From contig JBQTHL010000076.1 of NCBI GenBank assembly GCA_052389915.1, positions 1-64,000 of the forward strand: 64,000 nucleotides of DNA, read 5' to 3'. The stretch's first letter is position 1; each line of letters begins with the position of its first letter. The position numbers were made by a program, and so were the translations under genes. The stretch is from Panacagrimonas sp052389915 (lineage in GTDB: Bacteria; Pseudomonadota; Gammaproteobacteria; Nevskiales; Nevskiaceae). The notes beneath the pieces are model-generated. The model saw only the letters and a list, made by a program, of their open reading frames with translations. It ran no database searches and was not told the DNA's origin. Positions 33,743 to 43,420 of this stretch are shown in pieces.

Positions 33743-34786
33743 ATGAACCAAGGTCACAGGGGCAATACAGAGTTCAAGCTTGCGATCGTCGGAATCGGAT
33801 TTGTCGGACAGGCGCTGGTCCGTTTGGCTCATCGTCGCGGCTGGCGAGTCGTCGCGGCTTACAACCGACCCGGCAGCAAGGTCGGGCAGGATCTGGGACG
33901 CGTCGCCGGACTGGAGCAGGACATTGGGGTCTTGATCGAGGATTCTGAGACGGCGGACTACTCGACCTCTGGCGCTGACATTGCGTTGATCGCCGCCCAG
34001 AACACCGTGTCGAGAAATTTCAGAATCTACGAGAAATTTCTCAATGCAGGAATCAACGTCCTCTGCCATGCATCGGAGGCTTACAGTCCTCGCCTGTGCG
34101 ACCCCGCTACTGCCGAACAAATTGATTTCCTGGCGAAGCAGAATGGGGTGACATTCACAGGCGGTGGCATCTGGGACATGACGCGCCTGTGGTCGGGCAT
34201 CATCCTGGCCGGTCCGTGTGTAGAGATTGACTCATTCGTCCATCGGAGCAGCACAGAAATAGTCCGCCAGGGCGTGCAGTACCTGCCGCTGTTCGGTGTG
34301 GGTTTGACCGTCGAGCAGTACGGCCAGCAGTTTGGACGCGAAGTCGGACCGCTGAATTTCTATCACCTTCCCGGGGCACTTGTTCTCGAGAAGCTTGGGT
34401 ACACCGTGACGGGTCATAGTCAGTGGCGTGAGCCCATTGTCTGGGACGAGCCTTTTTACTGCCCCGAACTGGACAGGCATCTATCGGCCGGAACCTGCGT
34501 CGGAACGCGATTGAGAGTGGACGTTACGTCAAGGGAAGGCGTCGCGGTTCGCACCGACATCGAGTACCGGCTATTCAGACCCGGTGAAATCGAAGAGATG
34601 CACTGGCGCGTCTACGGTAGACCCGAAATGGAGATCACCGTGGTTCGCAAGGAATCCGGCCTCGCATCCGCGTCCAGCCTTATCAATCGAGTTCCTGACG
34701 TGATGATGGCGCGACCCGGCATAGTCGAAGTTACGGAAATGGGCCCTTTGCTGCCGCCGGTGTTGCGTGGGTCTGCGAGCACATGA
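33743..34786 (+). CDS. DapB-like NAD(P)-binding oxidoreductase
   Basis: A 347-residue Rossmann protein: FKLAIVGIGFVGQALVRLAH at residues 11-30 holds the GxGxxG-type loop. Later segments (ADIALIAAQNT, GINVLCHASEAYSP, TGGGIWDMTRLW) follow the layout of dihydrodipicolinate reductase-like and 2,4-diaminopentanoate dehydrogenase-like proteins. The substrate is unknown; lysine biosynthesis is unlikely given the context. It is followed 40 nt later by a sulfotransferase and preceded by the TetR operator. Base composition is more AT-rich than the flanking genes. Confidence 0.75.
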   Translation: MNQGHRGNTEFKLAIVGIGFVGQALVRLAHRRGWRVVAAYNRPGSKVGQDLGRVAGLEQDIGVLIEDSETADYSTSGADIALIAAQNTVSRNFRIYEKFLNAGINVLCHASEAYSPRLCDPATAEQIDFLAKQNGVTFTGGGIWDMTRLWSGIILAGPCVEIDSFVHRSSTEIVRQGVQYLPLFGVGLTVEQYGQQFGREVGPLNFYHLPGALVLEKLGYTVTGHSQWREPIVWDEPFYCPELDRHLSAGTCVGTRLRVDVTSREGVAVRTDIEYRLFRPGEIEEMHWRVYGRPEMEITVVRKESGLASASSLINRVPDVMMARPGIVEVTEMGPLLPPVLRGSAST

Positions 34787-34826
34787 AACACAGCCATGAC
34801 GTTCACGCTGTCAGGCGGGGCCCGGC

Positions 34827-35990
34827 ATGACGCTACTCACGGCTGAGCAGTTGATGTTGGAGGCGGTGAACCGAGCGGGCTTGGATAACTTTGGGGCTGA
34901 CAATTTCCGTGATGGCCTCGACAAGCTAGTAGAGGGCGTCAATGAGAGCGGTCTGCTTATTCCTGGCCGCGAAGAAAATATTAAGCGTGACCTTGTAAGA
35001 CTGTTGGTCAACCGACTGCGGTGGCAAAAGGACTTGTCTGACCATCCCGAGATCGCTGAGGTTCAGTTCTTGCCGCCAGTGGCGATCGTTTCGCTGCCGC
35101 GAGCGGGAACAACAAAACTGCAGCGCATGCTGTCAGCCACCAAGGCGTTTCAGGACCTTCCGTACTGGCAAATCCTGATGCCGGCTCGAATTCGCGAGCA
35201 CGCTGACGATGGAGTCGAAGCACGAATTGCGGAAACCGAAGCGTTCTGTGACTGGCGTGTATCCGTACAGCCGGACATTCAAAAGACGCATCGCATCAGC
35301 GCGCAAGAAGCGGAGGAAGACATCTTCCTTCAGGAAATAGGATTTCGAAGTCGAGGTCTGGGATTCATCCATCAGTCGCAAACTTACACCGAATGGCTGG
35401 CGCAACAGGACGTCGGACTGAGCTACGACATTTTGAGGAATCTGCTGCAGTACCTGCAGTGGCAGTTTCATTCGGATCAACCGAAGCCGTGGCTACTGAA
35501 GTCGCCGGTGAATCTAGGCATGGAAGATCAACTTCAGCGCATATTCCCCATGGGGCTCAAGCTGATCTGCCCGCATCGGGAGCCGGCGGAGATATTTCCC
35601 TCCATGTGCAGACTCATTGAAACATTCTCAGGACTTTACTACCGCTCCGCGATCCCCAGGGAGGCGCTTGGCGAAGTGATCGTGGAACAAATGGCGCTGG
35701 CTATGGACCAGCATCTTGTCTGGCGAGAGGCCCATCGCGAGGTTGAGGTTCTGGATATTGGGTTTGGCGAAATCTGTGCGAACTCCATGTCCACCTTGGA
35801 AAGGGTTTGCGCCTTCATCGGAATGCCCCTTGAGGGCCACCATCGCGCAGAAGTGGCGCGCTGGGATCGTGAGAATCCGCGCTTCAAGGATGGCGTAATC
35901 GCAGAAACACTTGCGACCTATGGGCTGACGGCCGATCGGATAAACGCCCGGTTCGCTAAATACAGAAAGCGGTTCCAGCAATATCTCTAG
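34827..35990 (+). CDS. PAPS-dependent sulfotransferase family protein
   Basis: A 387-residue protein of the Sulfotransfer_3 type. VAIVSLPRAGTTKLQRML (about residues 86-103) is the 5'-phosphosulfate-binding loop. KPWLLKSPVNLG and LKLICPHREPAEIFPSMCRL supply the downstream core and 3'-phosphate-binding segment. These proteins transfer sulfate from PAPS to small hydroxylated or lipid acceptors. It is probably co-transcribed with the DapB-like gene under TetR control. Composition is AT-richer than the genes on either side, which suggests the pair was acquired horizontally. Confidence 0.8.
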   Translation: MTLLTAEQLMLEAVNRAGLDNFGADNFRDGLDKLVEGVNESGLLIPGREENIKRDLVRLLVNRLRWQKDLSDHPEIAEVQFLPPVAIVSLPRAGTTKLQRMLSATKAFQDLPYWQILMPARIREHADDGVEARIAETEAFCDWRVSVQPDIQKTHRISAQEAEEDIFLQEIGFRSRGLGFIHQSQTYTEWLAQQDVGLSYDILRNLLQYLQWQFHSDQPKPWLLKSPVNLGMEDQLQRIFPMGLKLICPHREPAEIFPSMCRLIETFSGLYYRSAIPREALGEVIVEQMALAMDQHLVWREAHREVEVLDIGFGEICANSMSTLERVCAFIGMPLEGHHRAEVARWDRENPRFKDGVIAETLATYGLTADRINARFAKYRKRFQQYL

Positions 35991-36238
35991 CAGGCCTGCT
36001 GTCGCGAATCGCCCACATCGTTGATGCTCGGCGTGCGCTGCTTGTGAACTGCCCATAGATCGTAGTCGCCTCGTTCCAAGTGGGTTTCTCCCCCGCTAGT
36101 GCGGATACCTGCGAGGAGACTCACGATGAGCTCGACGAGCGTCTACTCGAAACCGCCGAGCTATAAGCTCACGGCTGCCGCAAATCGGTCGGTAGTCAGT
36201 GACCGCAAACGGCACGCAGCGGACCCATCGGGCCGCGC

Positions 36239-37537
36239 CTACCCCTCCAGAATCGCCGTCAACCCCAACCCACCGGCCGCGCAGACCGACACCAGCGTGC
36301 GCCCCCTGCGGCCGGAGTTCGCCCGATGGGTCGCGAGTTGCTTGGCCGCACCCGCCAGGACCCGCGCGCCAGTCGCGGCGAAGGGATGGCCCAAGCCCAC
36401 GGACCCGCCGTTGACGTTGAGCTTGCTGCGGTCGATGGCACCGGGCGGCGCATCCAGACCGAGCTTGTCGCGGCAGTATTCCGCGTTCTCCCAAGCTGCG
36501 AGCGTGCACAGCACCTGTCCGGCAAAGGCCTCGTGGATCTCGTAATAGTCGAAATCCTGAAGGCTCAAGCCATTCCTGGCCAGCAGGCGCGGTACCGCGT
36601 GGGCCGGAGCCATCAGCAGGCCTTCGGGATTCGGACCGAAGTAGTCCACCGCGGCGGATTCGGCATCGACCAGGAAGGCCTGAGGCGTGTGGCCGTGCTT
36701 GGACGCCCAGGCTTCCGAAGACAGCAGCAGCGCGGCGGCGCCATCGGTGAGCGGCGTCGAGTTGCCTGCCGTGAGCGTGCCCTTCCCGCTCGTCTTGTCG
36801 AACGCGGGCTTGAGCTTCGCGAGCTTTTCCAGCGAGCTATCGGCACGCAGGTTGTTGTCGCGCGTCAGGCCACCGAACGGAACGACGAGTTCATCGTAGA
36901 ACCCGGCATCGTAGGCACGCGCGGCGTTGAGGTGGCTGGACAGCGCCAGTTCGTCCTGCGCCTGGCGGCTGATGTTCCAGGTCTTGACCATCTGCTCACA
37001 GTGCTCGCCCATGCTCATGCCGGTACGCCGCTCGTTCACATTCGGAATCGAGGGCGACAGCATCGACGGACGCAGTTGCGCGAGCAGCGACAGGCGCTCG
37101 GACGTGGTCTTTGCACGGCTGAGCCGCAGCACCACGCGCCGCAGCTTTTCGTTGAGCGCGACCGGCGCATCGGACGCAGAGTCCACGCCGCCGGCGATGC
37201 CAACCTCGATCTGGCCGAGCGCGATCTTGTTGCCGACGAGCACCGCGGTTTCCAGCGAGGTGGCACAGGCCTGCTGCACGTCGTAGGCCGGCGTCTGTGG
37301 GGCGAGCGTGGTGGACAACACGGCCTCGCGGCTGAGGTTCGCGTCGCGCGAATGCTTGAGCACCGCGCCGGCCGCGACCTCGCCGAGGCGCATGCCCTTG
37401 AGGCCGAAGTGATCGACCACGCCCTGCAGCGCGGCGGTGAGCATGTCGAGATTGCTCGTCTCGACATAAGCAGTGTTCTGGCGTGCAAACGGGATGCGGG
37501 CGCCGCCGAGGATGGCGATGTGCTGGACGGATTTCAT
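36239..37537 (-). CDS. thiolase (acetyl-CoA C-acyltransferase)
   Basis: A 432-residue thiolase catalysing CoA-dependent cleavage of 3-oxoacyl-CoA. The nucleophile Cys91 lies in QQACATSLE. HEAFAGQV carries the substrate-contacting His, GGSVGLGHPFAATGAR the second His, and SVCAAGGLG the general-base Cys. It resembles FadI-like thiolases. The ATG at 37537 matches the family N-terminus (MKSVQHIAILGG); the upstream extension does not. It supplies the last beta-oxidation step for the catabolic genes in the window, but it stands apart from them. Confidence 0.92.
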   Translation of the reverse strand: MKSVQHIAILGGARIPFARQNTAYVETSNLDMLTAALQGVVDHFGLKGMRLGEVAAGAVLKHSRDANLSREAVLSTTLAPQTPAYDVQQACATSLETAVLVGNKIALGQIEVGIAGGVDSASDAPVALNEKLRRVVLRLSRAKTTSERLSLLAQLRPSMLSPSIPNVNERRTGMSMGEHCEQMVKTWNISRQAQDELALSSHLNAARAYDAGFYDELVVPFGGLTRDNNLRADSSLEKLAKLKPAFDKTSGKGTLTAGNSTPLTDGAAALLLSSEAWASKHGHTPQAFLVDAESAAVDYFGPNPEGLLMAPAHAVPRLLARNGLSLQDFDYYEIHEAFAGQVLCTLAAWENAEYCRDKLGLDAPPGAIDRSKLNVNGGSVGLGHPFAATGARVLAGAAKQLATHRANSGRRGRTLVSVCAAGGLGLTAILEG

Positions 37538-37693
37538 GGGCGGTCTCGGTGGTTTCTCAAATCGCTGAACGCAGTGGGATGAAGACAGGTCCTGCCCTGT
37601 GCTTTCCACGGAGTGGGGTTGAGCCGCGAACGCTATAGACCTGCTCCTGGAAATCCATCATTTCCATTCCGGCAAGGCAGCCCGACGCGACAC

Positions 37694-38743
37694 TCACACG
37701 ACCGGCGAATGCGGCGACGTCATGCCGGTAGCAATCACCCCGGCAAGATCACGGATTTGCTCGTGGGGGACGCCGAGCGGGATGGCACTGGCGCTATTAA
37801 GGCGTTCGAGCTGCTCCGCGCTCAGCACGACGCGCAGGGCCGAGAGCGCGGGCTCCAGTTGCGCGACATTGCGGGGCCCCAGGATGGGGACGAGATTCGT
37901 CGGCGACGCGGCGGAACAGGCGAGCAGCCAGGCAATGGCGATCTCGGCCGCTGAAACCTTGGATTCCTCCGCGACCGCGAGCACCGCATCGAGCACGGCG
38001 CTTTCGCGCGCCGTCTTCTCGGTGTGGATGAGCACGCCCAGTTTCTCCAGCCGTCCTTGCTCACCGCCTCGGTACTTGCCGGTGAGAAATCCGCCTCCCA
38101 GCGGCGACCACATGGCGACACCCAGGCCCAGCGCCTCGGCCATCGGGATCAGCTCGCGGTCGGGCGTGCGCTCGGCGAGGCTGTACTCGATCTGGATACC
38201 CGCGAGCGGCGCCCAGCCACGCACATCGGCGAGCAGATCAGCGCGAGCGACGCGCCACGCAGGAAAGTTGGAGAGGCCGCCGAACAGGATCTTGCCGCTG
38301 CGCGCGAGGTCATCGAAACCCCGCAGGATTTCCTCGGTGAGCGTCACGCCATCCGGCAGATGCGCCCAGTACAGATCGAGGTAGTCGGTCTTGAGACGCT
38401 TCAGACTGGCCTCGACGGCGCGGGTCATGGTCTTGCGGCCGTTGCCGGTCGCGAGCAGGCCGTCGCCACCACCCGGCGCAATGCCGAGACTGAACTTGCT
38501 CGCCAGCACGAAGCGATCGCGTTGCCCGGCGAGAAACTCGCCGAGCAGGGATTCGGACTGGCCAAGCTGGTAGTTATCTGCGGTGTCGATGAAGTTGCCG
38601 CCCGCCTCGGCGTAGCGATCAAGCATTCGACGGGCCTCGGCAGGTTCTGCGCCGTGACCCCATCCCGTTCCAAAATTTCCGGTTCCCAATGCCAGCTCGG
38701 AAACACGCAGGCCGGCGCGACGGCCGAAGCTTCGATAACGCAT
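37694..38743 (-). CDS. aldo/keto reductase
   Basis: A 349-residue (beta/alpha)8 reductase. The catalytic tetrad is complete: D53 and Y58 in FIDTADNYQLGQSE, K83 in LASKFS and H128 in YWAHLPDG. The NADPH-binding C-terminal part contains IPLGVPHEQI. It is similar in form to the YajO/YhdN-like group acting on aldehydes and ketones. Same strand as the RND operon, starting 16 nt past the end of the outer-membrane factor gene, so it might be read through from it. Confidence 0.88.
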   Translation of the reverse strand: MRYRSFGRRAGLRVSELALGTGNFGTGWGHGAEPAEARRMLDRYAEAGGNFIDTADNYQLGQSESLLGEFLAGQRDRFVLASKFSLGIAPGGGDGLLATGNGRKTMTRAVEASLKRLKTDYLDLYWAHLPDGVTLTEEILRGFDDLARSGKILFGGLSNFPAWRVARADLLADVRGWAPLAGIQIEYSLAERTPDRELIPMAEALGLGVAMWSPLGGGFLTGKYRGGEQGRLEKLGVLIHTEKTARESAVLDAVLAVAEESKVSAAEIAIAWLLACSAASPTNLVPILGPRNVAQLEPALSALRVVLSAEQLERLNSASAIPLGVPHEQIRDLAGVIATGMTSPHSPVV

Positions 38744-38759
38744 AGGTCCCTCCTGATTT

Positions 38760-40229
38760 TCAGTTGCCCCGCGTGGTTTCGCTTGTGGCGCCCGCGAGCG
38801 CCATCGGCGCCGCTTCCACCCATCCGCCGCCGAGCGCTTTGTAGACCGCGATAAGAGAGGTCGCGACGTCGGTGCGGCTCTGCGCCAGCAGGTCTTCGGC
38901 CTGCAGCACGCCGCGCTCCGAATCGAGCACGTCGAGAAAATCGGTGAGACCGCCTTCGAAGCGCTCGCCAGCCAGACGTGCCGCCTTGCCGCTCGCAGCG
39001 GCGGCCTGCTCCAGTGTTCGACGGCGTTCCAGCGCGCGGCCGTAGGTCACCAGCGCGCTCTCGGTCTCCTCCAGCGCGCCGAGCACGGTCTGCTCGTAAC
39101 GCGCGAGCGCGGCTTCGCTGCGCGCCTCGGCCGCTTCGATGCGTGCACGCACGCGGCCCAGGTCCAGCGCCGCCCAGGAGATGCTCGGACCGAATGCGTA
39201 AGTCTCTGCCCGTGAATCTCCGAAGTCGTCCACGTGGCCGGCGTTGTAACCGATGCTGCCGATGAAGCTGATCTTCGGAAACAGGTCGCCGACGGCCACG
39301 CCGATGCGTGCCGTCGCGGCGGCGAGATTGCGTTCGGCCACGCGGATGTCGGGCCGGCGTCGCAGCAGCGCCTCCGGCGTGCCGATGGCGTTCATCGCTG
39401 GCAGCACGGGCACGGACTGGACCGGGGACAGGCGATCGCGCAGCGCATCCGGTGGCCGGCCCGCGAGCACGGCGAGGCGGTGAATGCTGCGCGCGATGGC
39501 CGCTTCCAGCACCGGGATGTTGGCCTGCGTAGTGCGCAACTGCGCCTCGGCCCTGGCAGTGTCCAGCTCGTTGCCACGACCGGCTTCGAGCCGCGTGCGC
39601 GTGATGCCGAGCGACCGCGTCTGGTTCTCTGCGTTGCGACGCGCGACACCGAGCTGGTCCTGCAGGCCGCGCAGCACCAAGTAATTGCGTGCGACCTCGG
39701 CGGTGACGATCACTTGCGCATCTTGTAGACCGGCAAGCCCAGCCTCTTCGTCAGCGCGCGCGGCCTCCACGCCGCGACGCACGCGGCCGAAGACGTCCAG
39801 TTCCCAGATCGCATCGAAGCCGGCGTCGTAGCGATCACCTTCGCGCGCGTCACGGTCGAAGCCGGGCAACTGGCTCTCGCTCTGCAGGCCATGCGTGTAG
39901 CCCGCCGCGGCCGTCACGGTGGGATAGCGGTCATAGCCGGTCAGGCGACGCAGGGCGCGTGCGGCGCGAAGATTTGCAGCGGCGATGCGCAGGTCGTGAT
40001 TGGCGGCGATCGATTCGCTGACGAGTTGATCGAGCTGTGTGTCGGCGAAGCCGGACCAGAAGCGGATCGCAACCGGCTGCTCCACCAGACCCGTTTGCTG
40101 TGCATTGGCGAAGGACGTGCCGGACTGCGTCGCCGGCAGAGACTCCGGCGCGCGGTAGTCAGGGCCGACTGCGCAGGCGTTGAGCCCGGCGGCGAACAGC
40201 AGCGCAAGCAGTGGCGTCGCGCGCTTCAC
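38760..40229 (-). CDS. RND efflux outer-membrane factor lipoprotein (NodT/OprM type)
   Basis: A 489-residue TolC-like channel with a lipoprotein signal (LLALLFAAGLNAC, lipobox Cys at residue 19) and AVGPDYRAPE after it, then two long coiled-coil repeats (IAANHDLRIAAANLRAARAL; RRRPDIRVAERNLAAATARI). It forms the outer-membrane duct of the tripartite pump. The start is GTG, overlapping the permease stop as GTGA. Last gene of the efflux operon. Confidence 0.92.
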   Translation of the reverse strand: MKRATPLLALLFAAGLNACAVGPDYRAPESLPATQSGTSFANAQQTGLVEQPVAIRFWSGFADTQLDQLVSESIAANHDLRIAAANLRAARALRRLTGYDRYPTVTAAAGYTHGLQSESQLPGFDRDAREGDRYDAGFDAIWELDVFGRVRRGVEAARADEEAGLAGLQDAQVIVTAEVARNYLVLRGLQDQLGVARRNAENQTRSLGITRTRLEAGRGNELDTARAEAQLRTTQANIPVLEAAIARSIHRLAVLAGRPPDALRDRLSPVQSVPVLPAMNAIGTPEALLRRRPDIRVAERNLAAATARIGVAVGDLFPKISFIGSIGYNAGHVDDFGDSRAETYAFGPSISWAALDLGRVRARIEAAEARSEAALARYEQTVLGALEETESALVTYGRALERRRTLEQAAAASGKAARLAGERFEGGLTDFLDVLDSERGVLQAEDLLAQSRTDVATSLIAVYKALGGGWVEAAPMALAGATSETTRGN

Positions 40230-43200
40230 GTATGCACTGCCTGCAGCGCGCCTGGTTCCGGCCCGGTCACGATCTGCGGAACGTGTTGCCGCCCGCGCAG
40301 GAAAGTCTCGATGGCGACGAAAAACACTGGCGTGAGAAACAACCCGAAGAAGGTAACGCCAATCATCCCGGCGAACACCGCCACGCCCATCGCTTGGCGC
40401 ATCTCCGCGCCGGCACCGGTCGCGATCACCAGCGGCACAACTCCCATGATGAAGGCGAAAGAGGTCATCAGGATCGGCCGCAGGCGCATGCGGCAGGCCT
40501 CGATGGCAGCGCGCGTGGGGCTCGCGCCTTCGTCGAGCTTCTCACGCGCGAACTCGATGATGAGGATCGCGTTCTTGCATGCCAGCCCCACCAGCACGAT
40601 AAAACCGATCTGCGTGAAGATGTTGTTGTCCGCGCCCACCAGCCACACGCCGAGCATGGCGCTGAGCAGGCACATCGGCACGATCAGGATCACCGCCAGC
40701 GGCAGCGCCCAGCTCTCGTACTGCGCGGAGAGAATCAGGAACACCAGCAACACGCACAGCGGGAACACGATCAGCGCGGTGTTGCCGGCGAGCTGCTGCT
40801 GGAAAGTGAGATCGGTCCATTCAAAGGACATGCCGGGCGGCAGCACCTTGGCAGCCACGCGCTCCGCCGCGGCAAGCGCCTGGCCGGAGCTGTAGCCGGG
40901 CGCGGCCTCGCTGTTGATGTCGGCAGCGAGGTACACGTTGTAGTGGGTGACGCGATCAGGACCGGTGGTCTCGCGCATCCGCAGCAGCGAGCCCAGCGGC
41001 ACCATCTCGCCGGCGGCGTTGCGGGTCTTCAGATTGCTGATCTGCTCGGGCCGGGCGCGGAATTCCGCGTCGGCCTGGGCGTAGACACGAAACGTACGGC
41101 CGAAACGGTTGAAGTCGTTGATGTAGTCGGAGCCGAGGAACACCTGCAATGTCTCGAAGATGTTCGACAGCGGGATGCCTTGGTGCTTGGCCTTGACGCG
41201 GTCCACGTCGGCGTAAAGCTGCGGCACGTTCATCTCGAAGCTGGTGTAGGTGGCCCAGGGATTGAGTTCCGGCTGCTTGCGCAGCTCGCCGAGGAATTCC
41301 TGCGTGGTGGCATAGAGCGCGTCGTAGCCCTGCGCGCTGCGATCCTCCAGGTAGAGCTTGAAGCCGCCCGTCGTGCCGAGGCCGATCACTGGCGGCGGCG
41401 AGAGCGCTGCGATGAACGCGTCCTCGATGCCCGAGAACTTCGCGTTGAGCGCACCGGCGATCGCCGGGCCGGAGAGCTCTTTCGACTTGCGCTCCTCAAA
41501 GGCGGCGAGCGAGAAGAACATCACCGCCGAGTTCGAACTGGTGGTGAAGCCGTTGATCGACAGGCCGGGAAAACCGATGGCGTCGGTGACGCCCGGCGTC
41601 TCCAGCGCCAGCGCCGACATGCGCTTGACGACGGACTCGGTGCGGTCCAGCGAGGCGGCGTTGGGCAACTGCGCAAACGCGATCAGGTATTGCTTGTCCT
41701 GGCCAGGCACAAAGCCGCCGGGCACGACGCGGAATATCAGCCACGTCGCGCCCAGCAGCAGCACGAACACGGTGAGCGCCGCCTTGCGATGTCGCGTGAC
41801 GCGACAGACGCTGTGCGCGTAGCCGTCTGCGGCGCGATTGAAGAAGCGGTTGAAGCGGGAGAAGAACCAGCCGAAGCTGCGGTTGAGCAGGCGCTGCAGC
41901 GCGTCCGGCGGCGCGCCATGTGGACGCAGCAGCAAGGCGGCGAGCGCAGGCGAGAGGGTCAGCGAATTGACCGTGGAGATGATCGTGCTGGCGGCGATGG
42001 TGACGGCGAACTGGCGGTAGAATTCGCCGGTCAATCCGGTGATAAAGGCCACCGGCACGAATACCGCGCACAGCACCAGCATGATCGACAGAATCGGTCG
42101 CGTGACCTCGGCCATCGCCGCGTGTGCCGCGGCCTTCGGCGCCATGCCCTCCTCGATCTTGCGCTCCACGTTCTCTACCACGACGATCGCATCGTCCACC
42201 ACGATGCCCGTCGCCAGCACGAGCCCGAACAGGGTGAGCGCGTTGATGTTGAAGCCGAGCAGCGACAGCGCGGCCATGGTGCCGATGATCGCCACCGGCA
42301 CCGCCACCAGCGGGATCACGGTCGCGCGCCAGGTCTGCAGGAAGATCAATACCACCAGCACCACCAGCGCAACCGCTTCCAGCAGCGTCGTCACCACCGA
42401 CTTGATCGAGCTGCGCACGAAGATCGTCGGGTCGTAGGGAATCGCGTACTCGACTCCTTCGGGAAAACTCTTCGCCAGTTCCGCCATCGTCGCGCGCACG
42501 CGATCCGACAGCTCGATGGAATTGGCGCCCGGCAACTGGAAGATGGGAAGCGCCACCGCCGACTGGCCGTTGAGCATGCTGCGCAGCGCGTAGGTTTCCG
42601 GCCCCAGTTCTATACGCGCGACTTCGCGCAGGTGCACGACCTCGCTGTCCTCGCCGACCTTGACGATGATCTCTCCGAACTCAGCCTCGGTTTCCAGCCG
42701 ACCCTGCGTGTTCACGGTGTACTGAAACTCGGTGCCCGGGACCGCGGGCTGGCCGCCGACGACACCGGCAGCAACCTGGACGTTCTGCTCGCGCACTGCG
42801 AGGAGCACGTCGTCCACCGTCATGTTGCGCGCGGCGATCTTGCCGGGGTCTAACCACAGGCGCATCGCGTAGTCCCCGGCGCCGAAGATCTGCACGCTGC
42901 CCATGCCCGGCAGTCGCGCGAGCGTGTCGCGCACGCGGATCAGCGCGAAGTTGCGCAGGTACAAGGAGTCGTAGCGACCGTCCGGCGACGACAGGAACAG
43001 CACCATCGTCAGGTCGGGCGACTGCTTGCGTGTGGTCACGCCCAGCGCGCGTACGAGGTCCGGCAGCCGCGGCAGGGCCTGCGCGACGCGGTTCTGCACC
43101 TGCACCTGCGCAGTATCCAGGTCGGTGCCGAGCTTGAACGTCACCGTGAGCGTGTAGCTGCCGTCGGCCAGGGCCTGCGAGTTCATGTACAGCATGTTCT

Positions 43201-43420
43201 CGACGCCGTTGATCTCCTGCTCCAGTGGGGAGATCACGGTCTCGCCCACGGTCTTGGCAGACGCACCGGGAAAGCTGCCGCCGACCACGACGGTGGGCGG
43301 CACGATCTGAGGGTATTCGCTGATCGGCAACGCCGGTATCGCGACCAGTCCGGCCAGCGTGATGACGATGGCCAAGACCGTCGCGAAGATCGGCCGCTCG
43401 ATGAAGAACGAGGGGTTCAT
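40226..43420 (-). CDS. RND efflux permease (HAE1 family)
   Basis: A 1064-residue inner-membrane proton-driven pump of the AcrB/MexF type. N-terminal SFFIERPIFATVLAIVITLA, the TM4 segment GLVLATGIVVDDAIVVVENV with the paired Asp residues of proton relay, and GFVPGQDKQYLI at the start of the second periplasmic half are visible. Twelve TM helices are expected. It overlaps both neighbours by 4 nt. The substrates are probably hydrophobic drugs or solvents, which is a family inference. Confidence 0.95.
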   Translation of the reverse strand: MNPSFFIERPIFATVLAIVITLAGLVAIPALPISEYPQIVPPTVVVGGSFPGASAKTVGETVISPLEQEINGVENMLYMNSQALADGSYTLTVTFKLGTDLDTAQVQVQNRVAQALPRLPDLVRALGVTTRKQSPDLTMVLFLSSPDGRYDSLYLRNFALIRVRDTLARLPGMGSVQIFGAGDYAMRLWLDPGKIAARNMTVDDVLLAVREQNVQVAAGVVGGQPAVPGTEFQYTVNTQGRLETEAEFGEIIVKVGEDSEVVHLREVARIELGPETYALRSMLNGQSAVALPIFQLPGANSIELSDRVRATMAELAKSFPEGVEYAIPYDPTIFVRSSIKSVVTTLLEAVALVVLVVLIFLQTWRATVIPLVAVPVAIIGTMAALSLLGFNINALTLFGLVLATGIVVDDAIVVVENVERKIEEGMAPKAAAHAAMAEVTRPILSIMLVLCAVFVPVAFITGLTGEFYRQFAVTIAASTIISTVNSLTLSPALAALLLRPHGAPPDALQRLLNRSFGWFFSRFNRFFNRAADGYAHSVCRVTRHRKAALTVFVLLLGATWLIFRVVPGGFVPGQDKQYLIAFAQLPNAASLDRTESVVKRMSALALETPGVTDAIGFPGLSINGFTTSSNSAVMFFSLAAFEERKSKELSGPAIAGALNAKFSGIEDAFIAALSPPPVIGLGTTGGFKLYLEDRSAQGYDALYATTQEFLGELRKQPELNPWATYTSFEMNVPQLYADVDRVKAKHQGIPLSNIFETLQVFLGSDYINDFNRFGRTFRVYAQADAEFRARPEQISNLKTRNAAGEMVPLGSLLRMRETTGPDRVTHYNVYLAADINSEAAPGYSSGQALAAAERVAAKVLPPGMSFEWTDLTFQQQLAGNTALIVFPLCVLLVFLILSAQYESWALPLAVILIVPMCLLSAMLGVWLVGADNNIFTQIGFIVLVGLACKNAILIIEFAREKLDEGASPTRAAIEACRMRLRPILMTSFAFIMGVVPLVIATGAGAEMRQAMGVAVFAGMIGVTFFGLFLTPVFFVAIETFLRGRQHVPQIVTGPEPGALQAVHT

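Noticed and set aside
40211..42853. 880-codon plus-strand frame opposite the RND permease
   Set aside because: Antisense shadow of the permease gene; His/Arg-rich composition with no recognisable domain.
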